NCBI RefSeq assembly: GCF_004000275.1
Contig: NZ_RCIP01000002.1
Location: forward strand, 1,179,782 to 1,243,781
Direction: 5' to 3'
From: Saccharospirillum alexandrii
GTDB lineage: Bacteria > Pseudomonadota > Gammaproteobacteria > Pseudomonadales > Natronospirillaceae
DNA length: 64,000 nucleotides
The notes under the pieces were generated by a model. The model had not been told where the DNA came from and ran no database searches. It saw only the letters and a program-made list of their open reading frames with translations. This document shows, in pieces, positions 55,012-64,000 of the stretch. Numbering within the stretch: the first letter of the stretch is position 1; each line of letters begins with the position of its first letter. The position numbers and the translations under genes were made by a program.

Positions 55012-56034
55012 TCATGACAGCGGTTTGCACCGTTGTGCTGCTTCCGAGACCCAATCCGTGACTCGATCCAACACGCCATCCGCAAACGCACTCTCTCCAT
55101 AGATCAGAAACCGAAGTAAAAACAGAATACCGGGGCTTTGAGTATTGAAACCATCGCTGTCCAACAACCCGTGTGTGGCACCCTCTATAATGACCACCTC
55201 ACTGTTTGGACGTTCAGCGAATACAGGCTCCAGCGCATTGAAGGTATTCTGCACATCCACGTTCAGGTCATCTTCGCCCAGCAGTACCAGAGCGGGTTGT
55301 CTCATGGTAAGAAACGCCTGAGTGGCATCGGCGTCAAAATTCAACCGCACAAACTGAAACCGGTCTTGCGACATAGCGGAATCGTCTTCAGACAATCGAT
55401 CCAAATAATCCGAATAGTCGGGTGATCGGCTTAAAAATTCGATCTCTTCCTGATGCGCCTCATGAGCCAGAGCAATATCAGCCGTGGTCTTACCTTCCAG
55501 TTTCATACGGGTTTTGGTTAGGTACCAACTTTGCTCCATCCAGTTCATCGCAAACCCAAAGCCAACGACAAAGCAGATTGCCGGGTGGTCGCTCGCCACC
55601 CTGGGAGCTACCCAACCGGCCTGACTGAAACCAAACAACCCTATCTGCTGCGGCTCATACCCATAATTTGCCTGCAAGTGATCTATGGCGGCCTGAACCT
55701 CGCTTGCCCGATCGTCCATCGACTGATGCAGCCATTGGCCGGTCGATTTCCCGACACCTGCTTTATCCCAGCTGAAGACAGCAAAACCCGCTTGAGTTAA
55801 CCGATCCCAAATAGGCTCATAGTAGCCGTGTGCATCGTAGTTCAGGGCACCGTCTCCGTGCACAAACACAATCACCGCATCCCGGGAAGCCGCTCCTTCC
55901 GCCGGAATATAGCGGCCCGCAATTTGGTTTCCACCGTGATAGAAATAATCCACATTCGCGTACGCAATACCAAGAAGGCTGAACACCGAGAATACCAAAG
56001 GCCGGGAAATCGTTCCTCGTTTTACCAAAGCCAT
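55012..56034 (-). CDS. Exported or anchored alpha/beta hydrolase
   Basis: A 340-residue hydrolase with an N-terminal hydrophobic segment (PLVFSVFSLLGIAYA) that could be a signal peptide or anchor. The nucleophile elbow is GFSQAG (Ser about residue 137); the acid is probably Asp in LLGEDDLNV and the base His in EGATHGLLD. An HGDG oxyanion motif precedes them. It is of the dienelactone-hydrolase/peptidase S9-like type. ATG 56034 has GGGAGG close ahead; an in-frame TTG at 56052 has none. It follows the DUF418 gene by 24 bases as the last gene of the operon. Confidence 0.8.
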   Translation of the reverse strand: MALVKRGTISRPLVFSVFSLLGIAYANVDYFYHGGNQIAGRYIPAEGAASRDAVIVFVHGDGALNYDAHGYYEPIWDRLTQAGFAVFSWDKAGVGKSTGQWLHQSMDDRASEVQAAIDHLQANYGYEPQQIGLFGFSQAGWVAPRVASDHPAICFVVGFGFAMNWMEQSWYLTKTRMKLEGKTTADIALAHEAHQEEIEFLSRSPDYSDYLDRLSEDDSAMSQDRFQFVRLNFDADATQAFLTMRQPALVLLGEDDLNVDVQNTFNALEPVFAERPNSEVVIIEGATHGLLDSDGFNTQSPGILFLLRFLIYGESAFADGVLDRVTDWVSEAAQRCKPLS

Positions 56035-56058
56035 TCCCTCCCAATTTTTCAATGCTGT

Positions 56059-57183
56059 TCAGAAGCCAGACGCTTTTCGCAGTATCGGCTCTAGCGGACC
56101 TCTACCGAATAGGGATGCGTATACGCCAATGCAGACGATGGAAATAAAGGCAATTGCCACCGAAATGAACAGTAAGCTAAAGGGCCCATGCTCATTGAAC
56201 AAACCCAGCCCGTAACCACCAAATACCAGCCCGGTTAAAACACCCTGAAAGATGTAAACGGACAATGAGTTTCTTCCTGCCAGCGTCAGCAACCGCGGAA
56301 TAGAAAACCGTCTCGCAGCACGAATGAAGCAATACAGATACACGGCAGCCAGCGCTGGAGCACCAATGCCAACCCCAATAAAGCCGATAAAGTCAGGCCA
56401 TTCCCTGGAGAACGCCAACAGCCCACTGGTTGTCGCGCCATAGAGAACATTGGTTGGTACGGCCACAACCAGCAGTACCGGAACGTATTTCTCAAGTGCC
56501 TTGAAGCCTTCGCTGTCACGACGAAAGAACCCGGTACGCTGGGCAACAAGCCCAGTGCAAAAAGCACCCATCGCCAGCGGGCCTTGCAACAACAGCAGGA
56601 ACGAAAACGTCGCAGGCCACTCATGCAACCGACCGATACTTGCAGCAAGGAAGCCGCCGGCCAGGTGATAACCCTCGCCTCCAGCAAGGCCGTTCTCCAC
56701 CAACACAAACTCATCGACGAGAATGGCTAACGTAGAGAGGCTCAGTAGGCTAACGGGCACCATCAGGTAAGCTATTTTCATAAGCTCGGAGGGCGCTTTA
56801 CGTCTCACCTGCCACAGCAATGCCCCCAGTAACGCGTACAACAACAAGATATCTCCGGTAAAGACCAACACCGCGTGCAAACCGCCAAAAACAGCCAGTG
56901 CACTGATTCGGCCGAAGTAGAATCGTCTGAACGACAACCCACGCCGATGAGCAGACGCTTCCTGTACACCGAAACCCCAGCCAAACAGGAACGAGAAGAG
57001 CAGGAAGAACTTCAATTGAAAGAAGGACTCGACAAAAAAGGCCGCCATTCTGTCGATACCTGCCTGCGGGACCAGGAACGCATTTTCTATCGGCAGCGCC
57101 ATAAACGGAACATTCACAATACAAATACCGACCAGAGCCAGCGCCCTGATGAAGTCAACCTCATCGGTCCGTTCACTTTTCAT
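56059..57183 (-). CDS. DUF418 (YeiB-like) membrane protein
   Basis: A 374-residue integral membrane protein with eight to ten helices. The start EVDFIRALALVGICIVNV and the C-terminal LTLAGRNSLSVYIFQGVLTGLVF are the DUF418/YeiB signature areas. This family is related to acyltransferase-3-like membrane proteins; its function is unknown. ATG 57183 is chosen with AGGGTGA upstream, and a GTG at 57195 also exists. It sits between mipA-like and hydrolase genes on the same strand. Confidence 0.8.
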   Translation of the reverse strand: MKSERTDEVDFIRALALVGICIVNVPFMALPIENAFLVPQAGIDRMAAFFVESFFQLKFFLLFSFLFGWGFGVQEASAHRRGLSFRRFYFGRISALAVFGGLHAVLVFTGDILLLYALLGALLWQVRRKAPSELMKIAYLMVPVSLLSLSTLAILVDEFVLVENGLAGGEGYHLAGGFLAASIGRLHEWPATFSFLLLLQGPLAMGAFCTGLVAQRTGFFRRDSEGFKALEKYVPVLLVVAVPTNVLYGATTSGLLAFSREWPDFIGFIGVGIGAPALAAVYLYCFIRAARRFSIPRLLTLAGRNSLSVYIFQGVLTGLVFGGYGLGLFNEHGPFSLLFISVAIAFISIVCIGVYASLFGRGPLEPILRKASGF

Positions 57184-57225
57184 GACTGCATTCACCCTTC
57201 TATAGTCTGGTTTAAAAGCGATGTC

Positions 57226-57990
57226 TTATCGATAAACAAGCGTTATTGAAATTTGCGTTGTATTCTCACGACCCACCAATGGGCTTTGAACGATCTGTGC
57301 GTCCAACTGGTGAGCCGAGGCCGACACATTGACCTGAAAAGAACCGTTGAATGAATACAACCAATCAACCGATAGAAAAGGACTTGTCGTCGCAGTCAGC
57401 CTATAAGCGTGTCGACCAACCGTGGCGTCGACATTGGACCCAGCCACGCCATAAAGCGCGTTTGCATACGCAGCACTTTGCCAGCCAATTCCGGCACCTA
57501 CATACACAGTGGCAATGTCGTCTCGCAGGTAAAGGGGAAGATATATAGCTGCCTGAGTACTAAGCCCCTCAGACTGGCCTGACAGATCCTGCGACAACCC
57601 CAGGTGAAAATACAAATAGTCAAAGCCAACCACCCCAACCAACTCACCCTCAGGCGATTGGTATCCATCATAAACACCGGACTCGGGGCGCGAAGCGATC
57701 ACGCCGGAAGCGCTATATCCCTCATCTCTGAGCCCCAAGCCAAGATTGAACGAAAAATCAGACGAGTCTTCACCAAACCGATATCTGAGTGTCTGGTCGA
57801 TACTGTTCACTTCCCAGGGTCCATACACCGCTTTCAGCACCGGGAAAACAGCAAAGTAAGCAGACTGCCCTTCCCACGCGCGCTGCCCGGAAACCACACC
57901 CGCACCGGTTTCCAGGGCCAGGGAAAATGGATCAGCGTTTGCAGAGGATATAAGCAATAATACCAGTGACACTCGAATGGAAGTTGTCAT
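57226..57990 (-). CDS. MipA/OmpV-family outer-membrane protein
   Basis: A 254-residue protein with a signal peptide ending near SSANA (residue 18). The rest is a beta-barrel-type sequence containing VYVGAGIGWQSAAYANALYGV, a hallmark of MipA/OmpV proteins, and ends ISITLVYR. MipA was found as a partner of MltA and PBP1B in E. coli; OmpV-like proteins are often controlled by two-component systems and envelope signals. ATG 57990 follows GAGGG. It is first in an operon with DUF418 and the hydrolase, divergent from a histidine kinase gene. Confidence 0.82.
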   Translation of the reverse strand: MTTSIRVSLVLLLISSANADPFSLALETGAGVVSGQRAWEGQSAYFAVFPVLKAVYGPWEVNSIDQTLRYRFGEDSSDFSFNLGLGLRDEGYSASGVIASRPESGVYDGYQSPEGELVGVVGFDYLYFHLGLSQDLSGQSEGLSTQAAIYLPLYLRDDIATVYVGAGIGWQSAAYANALYGVAGSNVDATVGRHAYRLTATTSPFLSVDWLYSFNGSFQVNVSASAHQLDAQIVQSPLVGRENTTQISITLVYR

Positions 57991-58049
57991 ATCAAGCCCT
58001 CGATAGTTCACATAAAAGATTACCGGAGCCTGCGATGTACACAATATGG

Positions 58050-58087
58050 CAAATGTCACGGGGGCAAATTGAACGGAGTGACATTTG
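58050..58087. promoter_or_regulatory. Perfect inverted repeat in the divergent mipA-like/kinase promoter
   Basis: CAAATGTCAC (58050-58059) and its exact complement GTGACATTTG (58078-58087) are separated by 18 bases. The site lies 60 bases before the mipA-like ATG and 104 before the kinase ATG. It is a good candidate for the response-regulator operator. Confidence 0.65.
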
Positions 58088-58190
58088 TTCTATACACAGT
58101 GAAGATAAGGTATGAAATACTAAGCCGTCTTTTACTTCAGATGGTTCGACTCGATGCGTGGGACGCAATCACATTCTAAGGGAGGGTTGA

Positions 58191-59342
58191 ATGTCGACCA
58201 TACTTAACACTGGCTTTTCATCCATCAATCAGAAAATAAAATTGTTCGACCTCTTCATCAGCCTGGTTACCTGGATCTTTGTTTTTCTCATTACGCTCCA
58301 CCTGTGGGAGGTCGATTACCCCGGAACGGAATACCGGCTCGATTTCTCACTTAGGCACATCGTCGTCGTGAGCTGCCTGTTTATTGGTCATCTCTCTTTT
58401 AGCCTATTCAGGATATACTCAGTTTCACACGCCAAGCTATTCGGCCTACTGGAGGCCTTAGCCCTGACCGTGCTTCTTTTTCTTTTCCCGGACGGCATTG
58501 TTATCGTCCTGGGCATAATGTTGGTGGCTCATCTCCGTGAACATACTCTAGATCTGCCGTGCCTTTTCCTTGGCATAGCGCTTCCGTTCTTTTATTTCTT
58601 TCAGGTTCCGGGTGAAGACGACTGGTTCAATTCAATTCTGTTTAGCCTCCTGAATACCTTTGCGGTATTTGCCTTCAATCGAATCATGGCCGAAAGAAAA
58701 GCGAAGGAAGAAAACGCCAAACTGCTCCGTGAATTGAATGCCACTCAAATTCTACTAAGTGCTACAACGAAGCGAGATGAAAGACGACGTATCGCAAGGG
58801 ATCTGCATGACACGATGGGCCATCACCTAACCGCGCTTGGCCTACAACTTGAAATAGCCTCCCTGCTTGAGGGCGATGACGCACAGGTTCATGTTAAAAA
58901 GGCACAAACCATAGCCAGCAGTCTCCTTGACAGCGTGCGAGAGGCGGTGTCCGATATCCGGCAAAACAGTACGGTTGGGTTTCGGGCTGCATTGGATGCG
59001 TTAGTTCGGGAAATCAACCATATTGATATTCAGGTGGCTATTGAGCCTGGGCTCACGATATCGAACCCGGCTATTGCGGAGGCTCTCATTCGTATCAGCC
59101 AGGAAGCGATCACCAACATACTCAAGCACAGTAATGCAAGCCAGTGTTGGATCAGACTGGAGAGCCATGGTGAAGAACTGCGCCTGGCTATCGAAGATAA
59201 TGGCCAGTCGAGCGACGTCGTCCAGCCCGGCAATGGGTTGATTGGCATGGCCGAACGGGTAGAGGCCCTGGGCGGCACGCTCGACTATGGTTCTTTGACC
59301 CAGGGTTTCTTTCTTTCAGCATCGATAGTGGAGTCACCATGA
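58191..59342 (+). CDS. Membrane histidine kinase, NarL/DesK type
   Basis: A 383-residue sensor kinase. Residues 1-165 hold about six membrane helices with very short loops, so there is no large sensor domain and the signal is probably within the membrane. A linker helix follows, then the HisKA_3 box RRRIARDLHDTMGHH with phospho-acceptor His-206, and the C-terminal ATPase (EAITNILKHSNA, IEDNGQ, GNGLIGMAERV). It is visibly AT-richer than the core genes around it. It overlaps the regulator gene by 4 bases and has a strong AGGGAGG ribosome site. Confidence 0.92.
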   Translation: MSTILNTGFSSINQKIKLFDLFISLVTWIFVFLITLHLWEVDYPGTEYRLDFSLRHIVVVSCLFIGHLSFSLFRIYSVSHAKLFGLLEALALTVLLFLFPDGIVIVLGIMLVAHLREHTLDLPCLFLGIALPFFYFFQVPGEDDWFNSILFSLLNTFAVFAFNRIMAERKAKEENAKLLRELNATQILLSATTKRDERRRIARDLHDTMGHHLTALGLQLEIASLLEGDDAQVHVKKAQTIASSLLDSVREAVSDIRQNSTVGFRAALDALVREINHIDIQVAIEPGLTISNPAIAEALIRISQEAITNILKHSNASQCWIRLESHGEELRLAIEDNGQSSDVVQPGNGLIGMAERVEALGGTLDYGSLTQGFFLSASIVESP

Positions 59343-59980
59343 AAGAGATTCGGGTAATCATCGTTGACGACCAGAGCCTGGTTCAAGAAGGGCTGGAGGT
59401 TCTCATTCAAATGAGCAAAGACATGTCTGTTGTTGCCAAAGCGAACAGCGGAGCGCCCGTTATTGAACTGCTTAAACGCCACCAGCCCGATGTTCTCTTG
59501 CTGGACATCAGAATGCCAGGTATGAGCGGGCTGGAAGTCCTGCAAGAGATGCAGGTGGAAGGGTTAACCACACCGACGCTCATATTAACCACCTTCGACG
59601 ACCATGATCTCGTTCTTCAGTGCATTCAACTAGGTGCCAGGGGTTACTTGCGCAAAGACGTTCGCTTCGACACCCTCACCAAAGCCGTTAGAAGCATCGC
59701 CGACGGTAAAACATGGTACCAGCCAGCAGTGACCCGCCACGCTGAAACCGACCAGCCATTTAACGAGTGGGAAGACGCAAAAGAGGCCCGCCAGCTTACG
59801 GACATCGAAATGCAGGTGCTTCGCCTGGTCGCCGCTGGATACTCGAACCATGAAATAGCCACGGCGCTGCACAAGTCAACCGGGACCGTTCGAAACCAGG
59901 TCTCGTCGATTCTCTATAAGCTCAATACCCGTGATAGAACCCGCGCGGTGACAAAGGCCCTGGAACTGGGGCTGATCTGA
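59339..59980 (+). CDS. NarL/LuxR-type response regulator
   Basis: A 213-residue regulator. The receiver domain has the acidic pair Asp-10/Asp-11, phospho-acceptor Asp-56 (LLLDIRMPG) and a conserved Lys in GYLRKD. The C-terminal LuxR helix-turn-helix is LTDIEMQVLRLVAAGYSNHEIA..STGTVRNQVSSIL. It is the cognate partner of the upstream kinase (ATGA overlap). The likely target is the adjacent divergent mipA-like operon through the inverted repeat at 58050-58087. Confidence 0.93.
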   Translation: MKEIRVIIVDDQSLVQEGLEVLIQMSKDMSVVAKANSGAPVIELLKRHQPDVLLLDIRMPGMSGLEVLQEMQVEGLTTPTLILTTFDDHDLVLQCIQLGARGYLRKDVRFDTLTKAVRSIADGKTWYQPAVTRHAETDQPFNEWEDAKEARQLTDIEMQVLRLVAAGYSNHEIATALHKSTGTVRNQVSSILYKLNTRDRTRAVTKALELGLI

Positions 59981-60023
59981 TTCAAACCACCATTTCATTT
60001 GCACACCCACCCCCACCTTGCCA

Positions 60024-60037
60024 GAATGCCCTGAACG
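60024..60037 (+). repeat. 14-bp direct repeat, right copy
   Basis: The second copy of GAATGCCCTGAACG, 21 bases before the recB start, matching 53353-53366. It marks the probable right edge of the inserted segment. Confidence 0.6.
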
Positions 60038-60058
60038 CAACCGGTACCCCGAACGCTG

Positions 60059-63000
60059 ATGTTGGACCAAGCCCCCAAGCAACTCAAAGCCGAGACGCTG
60101 CCCCTGCAGGGCCGCCAACTCATTGAGGCCAGCGCCGGCACCGGCAAAACCTACAACATCACCCGGCTGTACCTGCGTCTGCTGCTCGAACAACAACTCA
60201 GCGTCGAACAGATACTGGTGATGACCTTCACCAAGGCCGCCACCGCCGAACTGAAAGGCCGACTGGGTCAGCTTATTCGCGATGCCCACGATCACTGGGG
60301 TGAAATCGAAGAACCTTTTTTCAACACACTCGCCGAGCGGATTGAACCGAACAAAGCCCGCGCCCTACTGCACCAAGCCCTGCTCAACCTCGACGAAGCC
60401 GCCGTGTACACCATTCACGGCTTCTGCAAGCGCGCCCTCACCCAGCAGGCCTTCGCCAGCGGCATCAGCTTTCATGCCGAGATGGAAGCCGACAGCAGCG
60501 CACTGATTCTCGAAGCCCTGCAGGACTGGTACCGGCGTGAAGCCCGCGGCGAGCACTTCGAACACTTGCAAAGCTACTGGGCCACACCGGATGACTTCGC
60601 CAACGAATGGGGCCGCACCATCGGCGGCAGCGAGACCGTCGCCGAACCGGAACTGACTGAACCGCACGACGCCTGGAACGCCTTCTGCCAGCACTGGGCC
60701 AGCGAGGCCGACGCCTTTTACACCCTGAACGTCAAACCCCGCCGGGGCGAAGCCAGCACCGCCGAGTGGCAGGCAAAACTCGATGACTTGACCGAACTTG
60801 CCCTGCAACCCTGGCCCGGCACCGTGCCCGAGGTGTTTGGCGGCAAATTCCTCAAAGACGCCTTCAGCACCGCCAAAAAAGAAGCCGCCCTGCCGCACCT
60901 GCACACCCTGGCGCAGCAACTGGCCGGTATGGCGAAAGAAGCCAAAGCCTGGTGGGCCTGGCGAGGCATCACCTTCGCCCGGGCGCACCTGCTGACCAGC
61001 AAAGACCGGCTCGACCAGCTCGACTTCAACGACCTGATCATCCAACTGCGCCAGCGCCTGCAAGACGCCGACGCTGGCCCGGCGCTGGCCGCCAAACTCG
61101 CCGAGCAATTCCCGGTCGCCCTGGTCGATGAATTTCAGGACACCGACCCGGACCAGTACGCCATTCTCGATGCCCTGTATCCCAAAGGTCAGCCCGGCCT
61201 GCTGTGCATGATCGGCGACCCGAAACAGGCCATTTACGGCTTTCGCGGCGGCGATGTGTTCGCCTACCTGAAAGCCCGCGACAACGCCGACCAGCAATGG
61301 CACATGGACACCAACTTCCGCTCCCACCCGGCCGTGGTACAAGGCTACAACCGGCTGTTCTACGGCGAACACCCACTCGATGCTAAAGGCCAGGTACGCA
61401 CGCAAAAAGCCAGCGCCGATGTGTTCGGCTTCGGCATCGATTACCTGCCGGTCAAAGCCGGCAAAAACGACCTGCCCGACATCGACGACCCGGCCGGTCG
61501 CGGCGCCGTGCAATGGTGCCTGCTGCCCGCCACCGACGACGAGCCCAAAGGCTACACCCGAACTGGCCTCGAAGTGCTGGCCGACTGGACCGCCCGCGAG
61601 ATCCGCCGCCTGCTCGCCGAGGCCAAGCTCGATGGCCAACCGGTCCAACCCGGCGACATCGCCCTGCTAGTGCGCAGCAAACACGAAGCCGAGGTCATCC
61701 AGAACGCCCTACGCACGCACCAGCTCGCCTCGGTGTACCTGAGCGCCCGCGACAACGTGCTGCAAAGCGCCGAGGCCGAGACCCTGGCCCGCGCCCTGAA
61801 CGGCATTCTGAACCTCGAGAACGACCGCGCCCTGATCGCCGCGCTCGCCACCCCCTGGTTTGGCTACGACACTGAACGGCTGTTCCAGCTGCAGCAAGAC
61901 GAACACGCCTGGGCCGAGGCCCTGTTCGAACTCACCGAACTGCGCGAACGCTGGTTCAGCCAGGGCCTGATGAGCATGGCGCTGCAACTGTTCCAGCGCC
62001 ACGTGCGCCCGCATCCGCAACGCCATGAACGCACGCTCACCAACAGCCTGCACCTGCTCGAACTGCTGCAACAGGCCAGCCAGCAACACCGACAACCCTG
62101 GCAACTGCTGCACTGGTTCGACCAGGCCCGGCAAGACGACACCCTGGCCAACATCGCCCAGCTGCGCCTGGAAAGCGATGCCAACCTGATACAGGTAATC
62201 ACCCAGCACGGCGCCAAAGGGCTGGAATACCCCATCGTCTTTTTGCCGTTCGTCAGCTACGGCCGCAGCAAACCCAAGCATCCGCCGATGCTGATTCGGT
62301 ACCACGACCGCCAAGACTACAACGCCGTGCTCGCCCTAAACCCGAGCGACCCGGAACGCGACCTCTATGAAGAAGAACAGGCCGCCGAAGACATTCGCCT
62401 GCTGTACGTCGCCGCCACCCGCGCCGAACGCCGCCTCTATGTGATGGCCGCCGAGTTCAAGGAACTGGAGCGCTCACCCCTGGCCCGCTGCCTGAACACA
62501 AAAACCTTCGACGCCCTGACCGAGCAACTGACCACCTTCGCCAGCCAGGGCAATGGCGCCGTGCTCACCCTGCCCGACACCCCGCTGACCGACGCCGCAG
62601 CCCCCGAAGCCACAACCACCCGCACCGCCCGCGCAGCCCAATTCCACGGCCGTATCGAACGCGACTGGTGGCTCAGCTCCTTCTCGGCGCTGACCCGCAA
62701 CGCCCGCCACGGCGGCCTGACCACGCCCGACCGCGACCAGGACGACCCCGAACAAGCCCCCACCGCCCCACAAGACCGGCCACTGCGCTTCCGCCTGGCA
62801 AGGGGCGCCGAAGCCGGCAACCTGCTGCACGATCTGCTCGAACGGCTCGACTTCGTAAACCCGGATTTCACCACCGAACTCGCCTGGGCCGAACAACGCT
62901 ACCCCGCGCTGCTGCCGAAAGACGCCCAAGCCAACAGCCAGGCCAGCAACCCTGAACCCACAACACCCGGCGTCAGCCCCCTGCGCCCGGCACTCGCCAC

Positions 63001-63550
63001 CTGGCTAAGCGACATCCTCAACACCGAACTGCCCAGCGGCGCCCGCCTGGCAGACCTAAACCAGGCGCACACCCAACGCGAAGCGGCCTTCTATTTCCCG
63101 ATGGCCAGCAAAGGCCAGGGCCTGGCCCGCATCCTCGCCCGGCACCGCAACACCCCTGGCGTCATCCTGCCCGAACCGCCGCGCCTGAAAGGCATGATGC
63201 ACGGCTACATCGATTTGATTTACCAGTGGCAGGGCCGCTATTACGTGGTCGACTACAAATCCACCTGGCTCGGCGAGCGCCTGGGCGACTACCACCCAAC
63301 CGCCCTGACCGAGAGCGTGCACGCCAGCTTCTACGACCTGCAATACCTGCTCTACACCCTGGCCCTGCACCGCTACCTGCGCACCCGCCTGCCCGACTAC
63401 ACCCCCGAACAGCACCTCGGCGGCGTGCACTACCTGTACCTGCGCGGCATGACCCAGGGCCAGACCACCGGCATCTACCACCGCGACCCGGACCTAACCG
63501 CCCTACACGCCCTGGACACCCTGTTCACCGGCACGGAGACCCCAGCATGA
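60059..63550 (+). CDS. recB: Exodeoxyribonuclease V beta subunit
   Basis: A 1163-residue helicase-nuclease (E. coli RecB has 1180). Helicase motifs are EASAGTGKTYNI (Walker A), LVDEFQDTDP (motif II) and GDPKQAIYGFRGGDVFAYL (motif III). The C-terminal nuclease motif VVDYKSTWLG is intact. RecB unwinds from the 3' end and cuts at Chi. The ATG lacks a good ribosome site, perhaps because the insert displaced the original leader. It overlaps recD by 4 bases. Confidence 0.96.
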   Translation: MLDQAPKQLKAETLPLQGRQLIEASAGTGKTYNITRLYLRLLLEQQLSVEQILVMTFTKAATAELKGRLGQLIRDAHDHWGEIEEPFFNTLAERIEPNKARALLHQALLNLDEAAVYTIHGFCKRALTQQAFASGISFHAEMEADSSALILEALQDWYRREARGEHFEHLQSYWATPDDFANEWGRTIGGSETVAEPELTEPHDAWNAFCQHWASEADAFYTLNVKPRRGEASTAEWQAKLDDLTELALQPWPGTVPEVFGGKFLKDAFSTAKKEAALPHLHTLAQQLAGMAKEAKAWWAWRGITFARAHLLTSKDRLDQLDFNDLIIQLRQRLQDADAGPALAAKLAEQFPVALVDEFQDTDPDQYAILDALYPKGQPGLLCMIGDPKQAIYGFRGGDVFAYLKARDNADQQWHMDTNFRSHPAVVQGYNRLFYGEHPLDAKGQVRTQKASADVFGFGIDYLPVKAGKNDLPDIDDPAGRGAVQWCLLPATDDEPKGYTRTGLEVLADWTAREIRRLLAEAKLDGQPVQPGDIALLVRSKHEAEVIQNALRTHQLASVYLSARDNVLQSAEAETLARALNGILNLENDRALIAALATPWFGYDTERLFQLQQDEHAWAEALFELTELRERWFSQGLMSMALQLFQRHVRPHPQRHERTLTNSLHLLELLQQASQQHRQPWQLLHWFDQARQDDTLANIAQLRLESDANLIQVITQHGAKGLEYPIVFLPFVSYGRSKPKHPPMLIRYHDRQDYNAVLALNPSDPERDLYEEEQAAEDIRLLYVAATRAERRLYVMAAEFKELERSPLARCLNTKTFDALTEQLTTFASQGNGAVLTLPDTPLTDAAAPEATTTRTARAAQFHGRIERDWWLSSFSALTRNARHGGLTTPDRDQDDPEQAPTAPQDRPLRFRLARGAEAGNLLHDLLERLDFVNPDFTTELAWAEQRYPALLPKDAQANSQASNPEPTTPGVSPLRPALATWLSDILNTELPSGARLADLNQAHTQREAAFYFPMASKGQGLARILARHRNTPGVILPEPPRLKGMMHGYIDLIYQWQGRYYVVDYKSTWLGERLGDYHPTALTESVHASFYDLQYLLYTLALHRYLRTRLPDYTPEQHLGGVHYLYLRGMTQGQTTGIYHRDPDLTALHALDTLFTGTETPA

Positions 63551-64000
63551 CGACGCACTCTCAAACCGCAGCTGGCCAGTCACCCGGGCAACAGGAAACC
63601 AACAAACCACGGCTACACACCGCGCGCCAAAATCTGGCCAACATCAACGACATCGACCTGCACCTGGCCGCCCAACTCTGCGACTGGCTAAACACCCACA
63701 CCGACGACCTCTTCCACAGCATCGCCGGCGCCAGCCACACCCTGCAGCAGGGCCACAGCTGCCTCTACCTGCCCGCCTGGGCCGGCCGCACCGAATGGCA
63801 CAGCGACGACAAACCTGGCTACACCTTCCCACCCTTGGAAGACTGGCTGGCCCAGCTAAGCCAACTGCCCATAGGCCCAGAAGACAACGCCCCCATCGTG
63901 CTAGACGGCGACCGCCTCTACCTGCGCCGCTATTGGCAATTCGAACAGGAACTGGCCAGCCAACTGCGCCAGCGCCTGCAATCCGACGCCAGCGACACCA
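63547..64000 (+). CDS. recD: Exodeoxyribonuclease V alpha subunit, 3' end outside the window
   Basis: An open frame from ATG 63547 to the end of the window, 151 residues visible. It overlaps the recB stop as ATGA. The segment LDGDRLYLRRYWQFEQELA is characteristic of RecD N-termini. The helicase motifs lie beyond the window. Its position after recB is the usual one. Confidence 0.9.
   Translation, partial: MTTHSQTAAGQSPGQQETNKPRLHTARQNLANINDIDLHLAAQLCDWLNTHTDDLFHSIAGASHTLQQGHSCLYLPAWAGRTEWHSDDKPGYTFPPLEDWLAQLSQLPIGPEDNAPIVLDGDRLYLRRYWQFEQELASQLRQRLQSDASDT

Noticed and set aside
60365-61648. A 427-codon open frame on the minus strand within recB.
   Set aside because: It is a mirror of the GC-rich recB codons; the protein has low-complexity Gly/Val composition, no motif and no ribosome site. 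Similar long mirrors (for example 23389-24405 plus strand) were left out for the same reason.

Overview
The window is about 60 percent GC, densely coded and proteobacterial. PspF/PspABC, GlnK-AmtB, RecBCD, UbiK, RsmE and an ArsR-methyltransferase (SahR-like) next to metK-ahcY-metF point to a gammaproteobacterium, most likely a marine Oceanospirillales-type organism. The genus is inferred, not proven. I found no rRNA, tRNA, CRISPR array, insertion sequence or phage module. Fifty-four protein genes are supported: two run off the window ends, and one 55-codon gene in the psp operon is newly called here.

Layout. 1-4932: a tightly coupled operon with a vWA-domain protein, an unknown helical protein, an adenylate-forming ligase, PnuC and a NadR-like NMN adenylyltransferase/ribosylnicotinamide kinase. 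4991-14299: AidB-like acyl-CoA dehydrogenase, a GH13 glucosidase, a periplasmic solute-binding protein, a Gfo/Idh oxidoreductase and a lipoprotein pectate lyase with a CBM-like domain. 14605-17457: the psp operon, divergent from pspF, with a sigma-54 promoter and a palindrome placed like a PspF enhancer. 17506-19608: glnK-amtB plus a second PII gene that has its own sigma-70 promoter behind the amtB terminator. 19903-21996: ubiK, an exported unknown protein and an aspartoacylase-like gene.

22319-29634: a BMP-type nucleoside ABC importer with two paralogous binding proteins and a 2-oxoglutarate/Fe(II) dioxygenase. 29865-36921: transketolase, then sahR-metK-ahcY-metF (the SAM/SAH cycle) behind a perfect palindromic operator. 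36929-49561: a YcgR/PilZ protein with a degenerate HD-GYP tail, argC-rsmE, TatD, a HAD phosphatase, a beta-CASP nuclease, an MgtC/DUF4010 membrane protein and an RND pump with its adaptor. 49835-64000: recC, then recB-recD, separated by about 6.9 kb of accessory genes. These are a VOC protein, a squalene-cyclase-like protein, and a two-component system divergent from a MipA-DUF418-hydrolase operon. A 14-bp direct repeat brackets the accessory genes.

Three things look least described. First, six copies of long, multi-branched intergenic repeats in two related families, whose outer stems differ in sequence but stay self-complementary. Second, the vWA/helical/ligase trio coupled to NAD salvage genes. 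Third, the accessory cluster that splits recC from recB, with its histidine kinase, response regulator and a perfect inverted repeat in the divergent promoter.
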